Part shown: positions 22,504 to 36,138 of the stretch, in pieces | How the letters are laid out: the number at the start of each line of letters is the position of its first letter | Numbering within the stretch: position 1 is the stretch's first letter | Source: Pohlia nutans | Lineage: Eukaryota > Streptophyta > Bryopsida > Bryales > Mniaceae | Direction: 5' to 3' | NCBI GenBank assembly: GCA_022496805.1 | Contig: CM040087.1 | Coordinates: forward strand, 29,536,253 to 29,600,252 | Length of the DNA stretch: 64,000 bases | Translations under genes and position numbers: made by a program | The notes under the pieces: generated by a model | Database searches by the model: none | Seen by the model: the letters and a program-made list of their open reading frames with translations, nothing else | Told to the model about the DNA's origin: nothing

Positions 22504-24230
22504 TCAATGATATTTCATTCATCCCCTGTGCGATGAATCGTCGTTGTTTCATTCATTCAGCTAAGATTATTGTTGAAAAATTTAAGCAATTGTTTTGACA
22601 AGTTTTTGACACTATTTTTGACATTGAATCGTCAAGAATAATGTCAAATCTTTTTTCTAACATTTCAATGTCGAAAAAGTGGCGAAATTTTTTAATGTTA
22701 AAAAGTGACGGAAAAAGAGTGACGAAAAATTTATAAAAATATCATTGTAAATTTTGAAAATTTATAACTAATTACACAAAGGTCCAAAATCCATGAAAGA
22801 ACTTGGGATAGATTCGGCCTTTTCTTGTCATTTTAAGAGCACTCTAAAAAGGAGAATTAGATCTAGAAAATGTTTTATGAACACCCCGCTTTTTATAAAT
22901 TACAAAAATACATTATACTCTGAAAAAATTAGTGTTATTGCAAAAAAAAAAACTTCCATTCACAATCACAAGGTTGAGAGTGCAAACCCTATCAATAGTA
23001 AATGGGTAGTTCCTTGAACAAGGAACAAGGGGCAACTTCCGCAAAAGAATTTCAAATGAAAATTTGGAACACTTTCGTGACGCTTTTTAAAACTCTTTTT
23101 TTATCACTTTGGTTGACACTATTTTAAATATTTTGTTCGATATTTATTTTAACAATTTTTTGATGTAATTTCAAATAATACGGTGTCAAAAAAACAAGGA
23201 TTTTTGCAACGTTTTTTTGACATGTTTGTATTGAAGATTGTTAAACAAAAAGTGTATAAAAAAACACCCTTTTTGGTTATCACCATATTAGAATAAGGAG
23301 AAAATATTCTCCTTTGGTGTAAACACACAAAGTGAGTTTGAAATCTTAACCTCTTGTATTTTATGTTCCCTCCATGATTCTAAAATTATCATAGAAGCTT
23401 AATGTAATCATGATAAGAATGCCAACAAATTCATAAGAACTAAGAAAGTCTAAAAGGGCAAAGGTTTAATATGGAAAAATTATGCAGTATACCAAGAAAA
23501 GTATTATGTCTTGCTACCAAAAAAAGGTAGTCATTTGTACGATAGGGTTGATAGTATTTAAATAGATGTATACAAGTTTTGAAAATTATTTTTATTATAA
23601 TTATATATAGTGAGGAATATTTGCAAATTTAGCATATGATAAATAAGAAATCTTCCATGAATCATTGTGACAAAATGCCAACCTTGCCTTGCAAGCGCTC
23701 TCAAAAAAGAATGTTTTTGATAGTTTTCAACACAAAAGTGTCAAAAACTTTGCAGTTTATTTTTGTTTTTCGATACTTCAGTGTTGAAAATGTGTCAAAA
23801 TGATTGTCAAAAAGAGTGTTGAAATGTCAAACAAAGTGTAGAACAAATTGTCAAAAAGATTGTTGAGAAAATGTCGAAAAAAAATATTTGAATCTTTTTG
23901 GAGAGTTGTCCCCCCTCTTACACGACTACAAGGGCAACTATCCCTGCACATATCCACCCACCATGGAGTTTGATCTACATCTTTTGAATACTTTTCTTTT
24001 CTCACGGTAATACAAGTTTTTCAAGTGTATTTTTTTTTGGTTTTTTTTTTGGTAATTTATACAAGGTTGGGTGTTCATAACACTTAATTTTTTTTAGAGC
24101 TTGTTTTTCCTTTGGAGACTATGTTGGACTTTTAAAAACAATCCGCAATTTTTTTCAAAAAGTAAGAAAAACCAAGTCTACTCCAAATCATTTCAATCAA
24201 GAGGTAGATTTCAGAGAACCTACGTGCAAG
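22504..24230. other. AT-rich spacer with degenerate TGTCAAAA-type repeats
   Basis: Words such as GTGTCAAAAA, TTTTTGACA and ATTGTCAAAA recur on both strands from about 22590 to 23880, suggesting an old, decayed repeat. No coding frame is supported. Confidence 0.4.
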
Positions 24231-24239
24231 TCATTATGG

Positions 24240-24670
24240 GACAGAGGGAATATCTAGAAGTATATTTTGGAATTGATATAGAAATGAAAGTTTTAGATTT
24301 TGAAATTTGGATTCCATCCGGACTGTTCTATTTACTAATACTTACACCAACACTAATACTATCACCAATATTTAATTATAAAATTTGAAAGTTAGAATTA
24401 AAAATTCCTTCTAAATTCAATCATAATTTTTTTTTAAAAATATTTTTCGAGTAAAATTTGTTGGAATGAATTTGAAGTGAGATACTCTTAAACACGGTGA
24501 TTCTTTGAAATTTTTGTGTTTCTCATATCTATGACCTCATTTTTGCAAGGCCACTTTTGAACTATAGTCAATGCAATTTTGGTTTGGTCAACGACTTGAC
24601 ATATTTTTACACTTGTAAGTTAAAAAAATTATGAACTCAAGTATGACTAAATCCAACCGTTAGATACTAA
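24240..24670 (-). mobile_element. Fragment of a T1 TTAA element
   Basis: Interior T1 sequence (GGAATTGATATAGAAATGAA, GGTCAACGACTTGACATA) without either TTAA end. Same orientation as 4052-4640. Confidence 0.65.
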
Positions 24671-25208
24671 AAGAACAACACCAACATAATACTAGTATTG
24701 AGGGAGGTATTAGCTTTTAAAAATCAGAATCCTAAAAGTCTATATCTCCTTCATATTACACTTGAATCTTTTGAGTGAGATATGCATCTTGTAGCCCTTA
24801 TTCAGCCGTTTTACAAAAGCCTAAAGCCACTACCATATGGTTGATATTGAGGGAGATATGAGCTTTAATAAAAATCAAATGCTATATTGTTCACATCTTG
24901 CTCAAAACTTACTCAAATCTTTGCTTGTCATATATGCATTTTGTAGTGCGCGACAAGATCTTTCCAATGAGTCCAAGATCAAATGCAAACTCCTAGTATT
25001 GAATTAGATATAGACGCTTAAAGATGCTGATTGAAAATTTAGGTGTTCAAAATGATAGGGGGATTGAAACGAGTTTGCCTATAAGACCTCCTATAGCTGT
25101 CTTATATACCGAAACCCTAGGTTTAATGGACCGCATATGGTATCCACAAAATTTGACATTTGTTGAAAAAAAGAAATTCCGAAAAAAATAAATTATTTGG
25201 CAATACAA
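24671..25208. other. Spacer upstream of the GAUT gene
   Basis: Two degenerate copies of TTGAGGGAGATATGAGCTTT-like sequence (about 24695 and 24848) are the only structure seen. Confidence 0.4.
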
Positions 25209-25278
25209 GCCGACCCTGACATGCCGACCCTGACATGCCGACCCTGACACGCCGATCCTGACATAACGACCCTAACAG
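25209..25278. repeat. Five tandem copies of a 14-bp unit
   Basis: The unit is GCCGACCCTGACAT; the first two copies are exact and the last two have drifted. It is followed within 20 bp by a GAC/GAGGAC microsatellite and both lie roughly 400 bp before the GAUT start codon. Confidence 0.9.
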
Positions 25279-25290
25279 TCGGGTACGGTA

Positions 25291-25342
25291 ACGACGAGGA
25301 CGACGAAGACGACGACGACGACGAGAACGACGACGACGAGAC
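25291..25342. repeat. GAC-type trinucleotide microsatellite
   Basis: ACGACGAGGACGACGAAGAC-type sequence runs for about 50 bp with few interruptions. It is probably in the leader or promoter of the GAUT gene. Confidence 0.85.
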
Positions 25343-25653
25343 TTCGATGGAGAAGAGCAAGAGGAAGACCGGGGATGGCGCTGGCGTTTCTTCGCGCGAT
25401 CCACCTCCTCTCATCATCTCCTTCGCCATCTCTGAATCGTCCGCTTTGAAATCGTTCTCACTCACACAACGGAGATCACAACGGAGATGTGTCGCCGCTT
25501 GTCCGCAACGTTTTGAACTGTTTATTTCTCTCTTTCCAGGGAACTAATGGACTGAGTAATTGAGCTTGCAATAGATCCGGGAAGATGCAAGATCTGGCGA
25601 TGGTTATAAAGTCCAGGTAGCTAGACAACGAGTAGTACTGTTGTGGGATCGGC

Positions 25654-28600
25654 ATGTTGTTAGAGAAGAAGGAGGTGTTTGTGGGGCTGAACGGGGTCAA
25701 AATAGGGAAGGAGAACGGCATGCGGGCGGGGCTGTACAACAGTCCCAGTCCGTCTCCCCAACAGCGTCGTCGTAGCCGAAGCCTCTCGGCGCGTCGACGC
25801 CCCACCAACCTCTCGCTTCTCCTCATTGCCGGTAAGTATTCATTTCTTTCTTTTCTCCCCGCCTTTCCTTAATTAATTTCGTCAATCTCTACCAGACTTC
25901 CATTAAACCCCCTGGCGGAGTTTCTATTTTCTCTATGCCCGGAATGATGATTTTCTCTCAGACCCGAGATTTTGTTATTCTGCAGGGCTGCTTTTTCTTG
26001 CAGGGTTTGTTTTTGTTGCTCTTCAATGGCATCCCAATCCTTCCCTCTCTGCGGTGAGTGTTGACCTAAATTGACCTTTTTTCTGAAAACTGTTTGCTTC
26101 TGGCTATCAAAATTAGAGTTGAGAGGATATCATTCTTGAGGAGCTCCCTGGATACCCTTCGAATCAATGGACTATAGAGTTATCCTTAAACTCAAAAAGT
26201 TTTTGAACTCTACTTTGATTTCCAAACTTTCAATAGTTTTGAACGTGACTCAATAGGGGTTGTCACATCTTCTCCGAGAATGAAATTTCTATGAAGAATG
26301 AGAAGGTATGGAGTGAAAAGAGGAGCCAATTGGGGCCCTTCTCCATGAAGAAGGTGTGACTCCCCTTTTCTGCCTCGTGGAGAATGAGCATGGGATTTAC
26401 TTGCGATTGAGGTTCTGGTAAAGGAATGGCTGAGAAGCTACGCAGTGATAACTTCACACGCAAAACCATTCTTCACGCCCATTCTTCACCCTTGGAGGAG
26501 AAGAAAAAGAAAGAAACTTCTCAATCTCCAGAGAATGGTCCCTCGGCAATTTAAGGAGAGAGTGCCACGACCTCATTCTCTGGAGATTGAGAATGGAATT
26601 AATTGTTTCAAAAGGGGGTTAGTTTTTCAACATTTTAGTGCTTCAAATTCTTTTGTGCAAGCTGTATACTACTCCAGAATATAATGAGAGTTGTGATTTT
26701 AAGAGGTAATAACAAGTCCAAGGGTTTTACTGTGGTGATTGACGAAGAAAAGGGGTTGGCGTTCTTGCTTTTTAGGTCGGGAGAGTAACTACTGGCGATG
26801 GTTCGGCAGACGAGGCTTTAAGCCTGGACTCACTTCCACGGCAGCTTGGCGACCAAATGACTCTTTGCAAATCTTATGCTGTCATTGCCAAAGAGAACAA
26901 CAATCTACAGCTGGCTTGGCATTTGAGTGCTCAAATTCGTGCAGCACAACAGCTCCTATCTTTGGTATGTGCTGAAGGCGTTTTCTGATATTTTCTGCTG
27001 CACAAATTGACTGGTGGACCATTTCTGTAAAAGTAGGTGAATGTAGAAAGTCTAGATCTGATCTGTTTGCAACCAAAATAGCGTGAATATTGGAATGTAC
27101 CTTGAGTTCCTGTCAGTTTCTCAAGAGCCAATAATCGGAATGCCAGTCAGTCTAACTGGAGAATCATGACAAAGACAAACTAGAAGCTTGCAATCAATGT
27201 GGAAACAGTGTTTTTGTCCCTTCAATTACCAAATCTCTTTTCCTTTTCTGTCAGTTGTTCCTGAGGGACTCATTGTTTTGGTCTTGTTGTTTTGGCCTTC
27301 CATTGGTGCTTAGGCTGCTACTCGAGGCACTGCAGTTTTGTGGGAGGAAGCCGAACCCATTATGCGAGAAATGTCGGGTCTCATATTTCAAGCCAAAGAG
27401 CTGCACTATGACAGTGCAACCATGCTCATGAAGCTGAAAGCTGAAATGCAGGTGGGTTTCTTTCTGATGGTTACCCTGTTTGATAGTCGTTTTGGTTTGG
27501 CAGTTTTTCAAACACTTCGCTTGCCAAGTGTCACCAGTTTCTTTCATGTGGGATGCATTATCATAACATTCTTCAATGATGCCTAGATTTGCAACTTTAG
27601 CTTGAAAGGGAAGGTATGTGGGAGGGATCTAGGAAGATAGCTTAACATGTTTAATTTCTCACATTTATTGCTCCATGTGCGTCAGATTTCATAGGTGACC
27701 CTGGTTGCATTGGTAAAGAATGTTATGAACTTGTATATATTCTGTAGAAAACTCTATTAGGTTTTAACGAGGAACTAGATACTCTGACGAGGGGTTGGCT
27801 GTATGATTCGTTTAAGTAGATCATTTAGGGGCTGCTGAGTTGATATCAAGACCAGGAAATCTTATCTTCATTTCTCTCGTCCAGGCTCTGGAAGAAATGG
27901 CCAATACAGCGGCCACTCAAAGTGCAACATTCGGGCAACTAGCAGCGGAGGCAGTTCCCAAGAGTCTTCACTGCTTAAGCTTGAGACTAATAACCAAGTG
28001 GGCTACTGATGAGAAGCTACGAGAGGAAGCGCAGGCAAAGCAGAGAAGCTTGGCACCGAAGCTCACAGACACGAGTCTTTACCACTTCTGTGTGTTCTCT
28101 GACAACGTACTGGGGGCATCCGTGGTGATCAACTCAACAATAATGAATTCCCAACACCCGGAGCATCTTGTCTTTCATGTTGTCACGGATGCTGTGAACG
28201 AAGGGGCCATGAAAGCATGGTTTGCTGTGAACGATTTCAAAGGCGTGGCTATCGAGATCCGACATGTGGAGAGCTTCACTTGGTTGAATGCCACTTATGT
28301 TCCTGTTCTCAAGCAGCTTCAGGATGCAGAGACCCAAAGTTACTACTTCCGGTCCAATAGCCAAAGTGGAGGGGATTCCCAAAAGACTGCCCTCAAGTTT
28401 CGGAATCCCAAATATTTGTCGATGCTGAATCACCTGCGCTTTTACATTCCCGAAGTATATCCTGCGCTGGAGAAGGTATGCTCTACAATCCCCAATGTCC
28501 TTCTATTATATGCTAAATCTATTCTATACTCTATTACCGGCACACTATTCAGGCAAATAACGCATTTGTCTTCATTTTCATGCAAGGTGGGAACACCTAA

Positions 28601-29756
28601 AACCGTCAAAATAAGCAATTCAGTATACTTGGGGGTATTTTTAAGGGGGAACATTTATTTAGTATAGCAACTGAAATGACAAATTTTTGTTTTTGTTTTG
28701 GAGAAGCCATGTAATTGCTATGAATTTTCGAAGTGCCTAGACCACTTAAACTGCCTCATAGACTTGTTCAGAAAACCAACATCTATAAAATTCAAACTGA
28801 ATCAATGATAGTTAAGTTTGGGGACGCTTTAAAAGCACTTTACGGGATAGTGTCAGAGCATATCTACAGTGCAAGCATGAATGCAGGGACAGAATTGAGT
28901 GTTTTTACCTTATGCACATAATTAGACTACTTTAGGCAACATTATAAAGAGAAGCTTCGTCATCATGGGGAGGCCTACTTATGATCACTTTGACCATAGA
29001 GAGACTTCCCCATGAATCATGGCAAAGCTTTTCTTTAATGCTATTCAAAAGTTCTTAAAACAGCCTAATTTTAGTGAAAGCGTTGTTACATGATAACTGT
29101 GTTCACTTCTATTTTGTTGCCGGTTATATTCTTTGCTTGAGAGAACAGCTTGTCTGTGTGAATGTAATTCACTGCATGCTTCTCGGACTCATCGCTATTC
29201 TGGTCCTCTTTTGTAGGTTGTATTCTTGGATGATGATGTTGTGGTGCAACGAGATCTTTCGGAGCTTTTCACACTGGATCTTCACGACAATGTGAATGGA
29301 GCAGTGGAAACCTGCCTGGAGAGCTTTCACCGGTTCCACAAGTATTTGAACTTCTCCCACCCCAAGATCAAGTCTCACTTTGATCCAGACGCATGTGGTT
29401 GGGCATTCGGGATGAACGTGTTCGACTTGGTTCAGTGGAGGGCGAAAAATGTGACTGCCAGGTACCACTACTGGCAAGAACAAAACGTCGACCGGACACT
29501 CTGGAAACTGGGCACATTACCTGCGGGGCTGCTCGCTTTCTATGGCCTCACCGAGCCTCTGGACAGACGGTGGCACATTTTGGGGTTAGGCTATGATGCC
29601 AACATTGATGCAGAGTCGATTGAGAGCGGCGCCGTTGTACATTACAATGGCAACATGAAGCCATGGCTCAAACTGGCTATGAGTCGGTACAAGCCCGTTT
29701 GGGAGCGTTATGTGGATTACCAAAGTCCTTATTTGCAGCAGTGTAATTTTCACTAA
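25654..29756 (+). CDS. Galacturonosyltransferase, GAUT11-like (glycosyltransferase family 8)
   Basis: Six exons with matching phases: 25654-25831, 25986-26053, 26776-26964, 27314-27451, 27885-28475 and 29217-29756, giving 567 residues (545 if translation starts at the in-frame ATG at 25720; Arabidopsis GAUT11 is close to the shorter length). An arginine-rich N-terminus precedes one membrane anchor, split across exons 1-2 (NLSLLLIAG joined to LLFLAGFVFVALQW), typical of a Golgi type II enzyme. The catalytic domain has LYHFCVFSDN, the metal-binding DDD motif in FLDDDVVVQ at the start of exon 6, CGWAFGMNVFDL, GTLPAGLL and the C-terminal HYNGNMKPW. The family transfers galacturonic acid to homogalacturonan in pectin synthesis. 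Intron 2 includes a small inverted repeat near 26518-26595. Subfamily placement rests on remembered similarity. Confidence 0.94.
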
Positions 29757-32481
29757 GTCCCAATTTTCACCCATTCAGAGGTTCGACAGCTACTTTCCAA
29801 TGCAGGCAAGTTGTACAGAACTCAAGTCCCACTTGAAATGGCTTTGGTTCACCAATAAATGGCAACGGAGACGACTGTCAGGCGCTCGGAAGGAGACTTT
29901 GGAAGTTGAGGTTTTGGAGCAATCTTCAACTGCCAGCACTGCATAACATTCAGTAGCTTTTGCAAGGGCTGCCTTGGGGTTTCATCCAGCTTCATCCTTG
30001 GAGTTCTTCTGATGGGGCTGACGAGATGATGAGGTATATTCTTCATCATGTCATTGGGGGGAGGGCAGTCCCTGAGTTTTCTACTGAATGTTATAGTGGT
30101 CAAGGACGGTGTGCTTTAGATTTTTTTGGGATGAAGATGTGAAGGTGCCCAATAGAGCTGGTTCGAGGATGACCGGCCTCATGTGGACATGTTGATGGCA
30201 ATGTTCCTTCATCCACCATTGTTATTCTTTGCTCATTATTGGAATTAAACACAGATATTCACTGCCTTTCAAGGATGTTACGATGTAGGTTAGGTAGCTG
30301 ACCTTGGGAGCTTCGGAGTCATCTGCACCCAAGTCAACCATTAATGACACAATTGGTATAAAAATGGGTGGGTTTAGGATTGGCCGTGTATGAGATAAAT
30401 GACCATGACTGACTTTTGGCTGACTTGGGCGCCTTCAATCACGTGACCTTGTTTACTTTCACAAGAATCTGCTGATTTCGGAAGAGAGTGATTCCTGGAG
30501 AATTATTTTGTTACAACCACCAGGAATATCTAAATGGGTAGTAATGACAGCTCTCATTCCTCTCAAGCAATCAAACTTGACTAACCCTTGGGTCAAAAGT
30601 GGGTGCTTCCAAATCTAAGTTGTAGGAGTTAGAAATAAATTGTTCAACAAAGATGGAAAAATATAAACAAAGATGGAAAAATATATACAAAGAAGGAAGA
30701 AATCATGTTCTACATTTTTGAATAATATAAGACTGTTCTAATATTATTATGGTAAGAATAATAATATTATGTTTATTATGTTTATAAGATTCCAAAGTGG
30801 AATTTCTATTTTTAATTCCGGCAGCTTCTATTGTAAGTTTGGGCCAACACAAAAACATGCCCCGACTCTCAATCCCTGGTGGTCTTTAATGCCGGCACTG
30901 TTCATCTAGACCCCATATTCTTTGAAATTTCCATTTTGGGCACCCTAGGGTTTTTTCTTGGCAATTTTTTTTCAAAGTTTGAGCCTATGGTCCCAAATTG
31001 TTTTAAGGGGATTTATTTGGGAAAAATTAACCATTGGAGGAGGTTATTTTTTAGGTGTGCCCTCAACTAGAACAAAATAGGGGGCAATTTTTTCTCCATG
31101 CATTAAAGGCCACTGGGGATTTAGAGAATTTGTTGATCATGAGAGGGTGATCGATGATTGGTGGTTATTTCAATTGGGTGCTTCGTATATATTTCCAATT
31201 GTGTAAATAAAGAGACCAAACTAGTAGGGATGTTTGATTACTACACTATATATTCTATGTAAAGCATGTTCAACAACATGAGGTTTTGAGGTACGAACGT
31301 GAAAGTAGCCGTAGCAGGCGATTTAGATGTCCCCAACAACACAAATCTCATGCCAAGAAATGGTGTAGTAGGTTGTAATTTGAATTTTGCCCGCTATATG
31401 AGCCTCACTTGGCGCAAGGGAAATGCTGGTTCTAAACATGGATCAGGTAAAAGTTGATAGACTAAGAGACATTGATGAAGGCCATGAGCATCAAGGGTGG
31501 AGGTGTTTGGTGGAGGCGGCGAGGCTAGTTGTTGCAATAGGGACATGGAACCGTGTGGGGACAATTGATAAGTGGACACTTGACCTGTGTTGTAGACAAT
31601 AGTTTGGCAAATTTGATGTTGTTGGAGCTCTTAGGTAGTACAGTCCAAACTCAAATGCAAATAGATTTGGGCCCACTGCAGGCATTTATTGGAATTTGTG
31701 GACATCCTCTTAGTGTATAGTATACTATTTTTTAGTCTAATAAACTACTAAATCACCATGACTATTACCTTATCTATTGATGAATTTCATTTATTAAGCT
31801 TTGGAACTCGTATTGACTACATTGAATGATTTATTTAGTGTCCAGGATTCTATTTTTCAAATCCGGACATTATTTAATTTTAGGGAGATGTAGTGTCCTT
31901 GTAAGAAAAAAATGAATGTAGTGTCCAATGACATATGACAACTTTATAATAAATATGGCATGCCACCTCATGTCACTCTCATTACTTGGAAAGAACATGG
32001 CACTCTCACTGAAAGTTGGAATGACAAGTGGCTAACTCCTATGTAGTGTCAAGGGACACTTCTCTTCACTTTTGAACTAATTGTGGTAAAAAACATCAAT
32101 TATCTTTGTACACTAAATAGCCATTGAGTGTAGTCTTTGGCAAACCCACGGTCACTTTGTCCCAATAGTCTTTATAGTGTCTAACCTTGAGAAAGGCGAG
32201 TAATCCTATCACTTGGCACTTTGTCCTGTGGACATTGGACTATAACTAGAATGAACAGACACTCTATTCACGCCGGCCACTTTAGGTCCGGAGTTCTTTA
32301 TATATATATAGTCTTTGGTTACTTGAGTTACTATTCATTGAAAAGCTTGTTGATGGTGGTCTCAAGGTATATAAATTGTAACAAAAAGAATTTATTCACA
32401 TTATGTTACACTATTTTGGATTGTTGATTAAAATGAGACTGAAATGTGGAAATAATGATGGAGGGCCTGTTGTGTTAATCC
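29757..32481. other. Long spacer, no supported gene
   Basis: It starts with the GAUT 3' untranslated region. Small repeats include a tandem ACAAAGATGGAAAAATATA at about 30648-30695 and, near 32225-32290, a copy of the GTGGACAT/ACAGACACTCTATTC block also seen at about 950-1020. The open frames have no recognised domain. Confidence 0.45.
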
Positions 32482-33069
32482 TTAACCCCTAAACGTCCCA
32501 GCGTCCAGAAATTGGATCACGAACGGATTCAAAGCCTTCTCACGTTCTCATCAATGCTTGGATGAAACTCATCCAATTTTTTGGAGATTCTTCACCAAGT
32601 TGTTGTCCTATCTAATGGTTGGATTTAGTCATACTAGAGTACATATTTTTCTAAAATTACAAATGTAGAAGTATGTCAAGTCGTTGACCAAGCCAAAATT
32701 GCATTGACTCTAGTTCAAAGTGGAATCGTGAAAAATGAGGTCATAAATTTAAGAAACACAAAAATTTCAAAGTATCACCACATTTAAGAGTATCTCATTT
32801 CAAACTCATTCCAACAAATTTTACTCAAAAAATATTAAAATTTAGTTTGTAATCGAATTTAGAAGGAATTTTTAATTTTAACTTTCAAATTTTATAATTA
32901 AATATTGGTGATAGTATTAGTAAATCAAACCGTATGGATGGAATCTAAAATTTAAGATCTAGAACTTTCATTTGTATATCAATTCCAGAATATTCTTCTA
33001 AATGGTAGTTTATAATGTTTTTTCTCAAATTGTTAATTCCAAGGACACCCTGGTACGTTTAGGGGTTAA
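32482..33069 (+). mobile_element. TTAA element, family T1, intact 588-bp copy
   Basis: TTAACCCCTAAACGTCCCAG at the left, CCTGGTACGTTTAGGGGTTAA-like at the right, both TTAA intact. It is the best reference copy for T1 (relatives at 2587-3174, 4052-4640, 18678-20561, 24240-24670). Confidence 0.85.
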
Positions 33070-33383
33070 AAAACATACTAAGCCCAAGCGGCTTAGTTTT
33101 GAGGGAATAATCGGATCAAAAATATTGTGGATCAAAAGAATGTGAGCAATGTTCCATTCAAAAGGTATTCAAATTGCGCTTATAGATTCTTCAAAAGCGT
33201 TGATAGAGGCTGACCAAATTTATGATACAGATGAGGCGAATTATTGGGATAGTAGAGTGAGTCTTTTTTTGGGGGGGGGGGAGGTTGTTTGAGCTGCAAC
33301 ATGTTGGCTCGGGCCGGCACAACGCTCAAAGAGATGGCCTGAAGTGAGGGGGATGGTTTAAAAAAAACTCTGCAATACATGGT

Positions 33384-33958
33384 TTAACCCCTAAACGTCC
33401 TCACCTCTGTCCATTTGGGCAGTTTTGCAAAGATGCATTATAAAATGCAACTAACATGAATATTTGAAACTTGATGTATGAATAAAAATTATACATTTTG
33501 AAATTTAGATTCAATCTATACGGTTAGATCTTTGATTGCTATCACTAATATTTTTCTATAAATTTTGAAACACAAAATAAAAAATTATTTTGTAATTTGA
33601 TTACGAATAAGATATTGACAGTATGGGGATGAAATTTGTTGTGATGGCTTATAATATAGTACTCTAGGTGTAGTGATTTTTGGAGATTTTTTGGATGCTT
33701 GATTTTATGAGTTTATTTTTTCAAGAACACTTTTAGACTAAAATCTTCCAAATTTTGGGTGAAACACTGCAACACTATATGAGGCATAATTGTTTTAGAA
33801 ATTGTTTCCATTTTGATGGGATCACACATACATGAAGCTAACTTCCCATAAAAAATTCAGTAAAAAATCACACTACAAAAAGTACATGACGGATGAGAAA
33901 CCGCAGATGAAATTTTTACATCATGCAAAATATGCATGGTTGGGCAGTTAGGGGTTAA
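33384..33958 (+). mobile_element. TTAA element, family T2, 575-bp copy
   Basis: TTAACCCCTAAACGTCCTCA at the left and GGGCAGTTAGGGGTTAA at the right. It matches 1304-2321 in the same orientation but lacks the Stowaway insertion. It follows the T1 copy at about 310 bp. Confidence 0.85.
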
Positions 33959-34033
33959 GGTGCATGTCAAGGGCATTTATTGTTGAGCTGCCATGTGGCA
34001 GCATGTGGGTGGCCCTGGCAATTTGGAGGTCCA

Positions 34034-34537
34034 CTCAAGCTTTAGCTCTGAAGCTCAAGTTCTAAGAGCATCTCCACCCTTGCGCTTGGAAGTGGGCCTC
34101 AATAACACATGGCAAGCCTTTGCTCTGTTTCTAGGTCCACCGCGGCCTTCAAAGGCACTCATCTAAGAGCGGGCTCTTTAAATCTGCGTTGGTACTTGCT
34201 ATCGTTCAAGGAGAGTATATTTCCTATACTCGGGCTATTTCTGCCATGTCGTGATCTTGTTCTATTTGGGCACTCTAAAATAAGAAACTGACGCGCGTGC
34301 ACATACACAGTTTGTGAAGCCAAGTCAGAGAGATAATTGTAATAGAAACAAGGCTCTTTTTCTAAAAAGGGAGTTGGGAGGTATGGCGCAGCCTCGCCTT
34401 GCGCAAGGGTGGGGGAGTGATATTTTGAAGCCCCTCCTTTGCCATCTATAGCCCCTCGATAACTTGTTGGCGCGGCTCCTTCCAAGCGCAAGGGTGGAGA
34501 TACTCTTAGAACTTGAGCTTCAGAGCTAAAGCTTGAG
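34034..34537. mobile_element. MITE with 59-bp terminal inverted repeats, GAGCATC family
   Basis: Left arm 34034-34092 (starting CTCAAGCTTTAGCTCTGAAG, then AGAGCATCTCCACCCTTGCG) and right arm 34479-34537 are inverse with one or two mismatches. The core shares AGAGCATCTCCACC with the elements at 11120-11408 and 43570-43882. Confidence 0.85.
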
Positions 34538-36138
34538 GGTTTAGTGAGGTTACTGAGATAAGGCCCTTGACTAAACTCGTTTACCTTTGGTTAGATAATG
34601 GTAGTTGTTCATGGATAACTGTACTCAAATGGACATTTCAAGTGAAAAGCTCTGGGACCCAATCTGAGAGCAAAGCCATGGATCTAAAAGTCACAATATT
34701 GTAGATGATCTCACAAATATGCTTGATCTCACATATAAAATCCAGAGGAGAGTATCATCTCTCACCATGATAAGGGAAAAGGAAAAGAAAAGGTGCAGCC
34801 TAGATGGAAGAATATGAACATGTAAGCAAGTTTTCAGAGTGTTTATTCAGTAAGTAAATTTTCAAAAGCAATTATCGAAGCCGCTTGGGTTGATTAATGA
34901 CCATGGATTTCAGTTGATATTGATGACAGCCATGTTAATTATCCGGGTCAATTTTATCAGACAACTTCAATGTGTTTTGTTCCATGACAGACGCTAGGAC
35001 AATCTTCGATGATAAGTACAATTTGAGAATGTACATAACATTAACAATTTGTTTGTTTTAGGTAGTTTATTGGCTCTGATGGTGGGGAAGAGGCATTGCG
35101 GGGACACTCATTTTCTTGGGCTAAAAACAACTGTAGCAAATATATTCCGTTGATGATTCCACTTATATGCATTCTCGTCCTTCATTCTTGCTATTTCGGT
35201 CAAAGCTCCTCATAGCGTAGGTGCTTGTTAAAAAACCCTTTGACCCCTTTGTATACAATGTTTAAACATGACATTCCCAATCTCATCACAGTCTCCAAGT
35301 AGTTGTTGAACTGCACTCAATTCTTAAATTGTCCAAATACCAATTAGGTATAGCTCCAAATGCTTTCTTCAAGGAATGAAAGTAGCACAAATATCCCTCC
35401 TTTCAATGTTTGGAGAGGTTTGAATTCATAATTTTAGTGAATGCTAAATGGGTGATTCATAAAATCAAGAGTATCTCTAAACCCACCAAAAATAGATAGG
35501 GACTTTGGTTAGTGCATTCAAAAATGTTATAACAAGAGTACAAAAGAAACTCCACATGCTAGGTTATTTTTTTTCATGGATTCATGCTTTGCAAGTACAA
35601 TCAATTCATATGATCGAAACTTTATATGAGAAAATGTGAACGCTATTTCTTTGATTGAAAGGAGTATGAAAGCATGTATTGAAATGCATAAAAATACAAG
35701 CCTCCCTATATCATTCATTTCAATTGAAAGAAGATATGTCATTTCCAAGATAATGGAATTATGATTTTATTCAAAAGGTTTTCAACGCCATTTTTAAAAG
35801 AAGGCAAATATGACTCAGAAAAAGGCTAACCAATATCTTCAAATTCAATTAGGGTAACAAATTTTAGATTGGCCTTTTTTAGATTGACATTTTTAACAAA
35901 AGCTCAACAAAAAAATGATAACTATTTTGGAAAGTACACTACATCCAATAAATACTCATTGAAAAAATAGAGTAATACATCAATGAAAAGACCTATGAAA
36001 AGAAAAGAAAAAAGCTCTACAAGAATCAAAGGCATATATATTCTGAAATAAAATTCTAATAATAATAATAATTATTGTTTGAAGTTGGTTTATTTGAGCA
36101 TATAATTAAAAGAAAACTAAAACATTTTCAAAATTCAA
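34538..36138. other. AT-rich spacer, no supported gene
   Basis: Neither strand shows a credible coding frame, tRNA fold or clear repeat pair. Confidence 0.45.

Noticed and set aside
31280..31700. Open frames near 31394-31685 as a decayed gene
   Set aside because: Frames on both strands overlap with frequent stops and no motif I recognise.
33268..33282. Run of G as a functional element
   Set aside because: A lone homopolymer, prone to assembly error, with no context suggesting a role.
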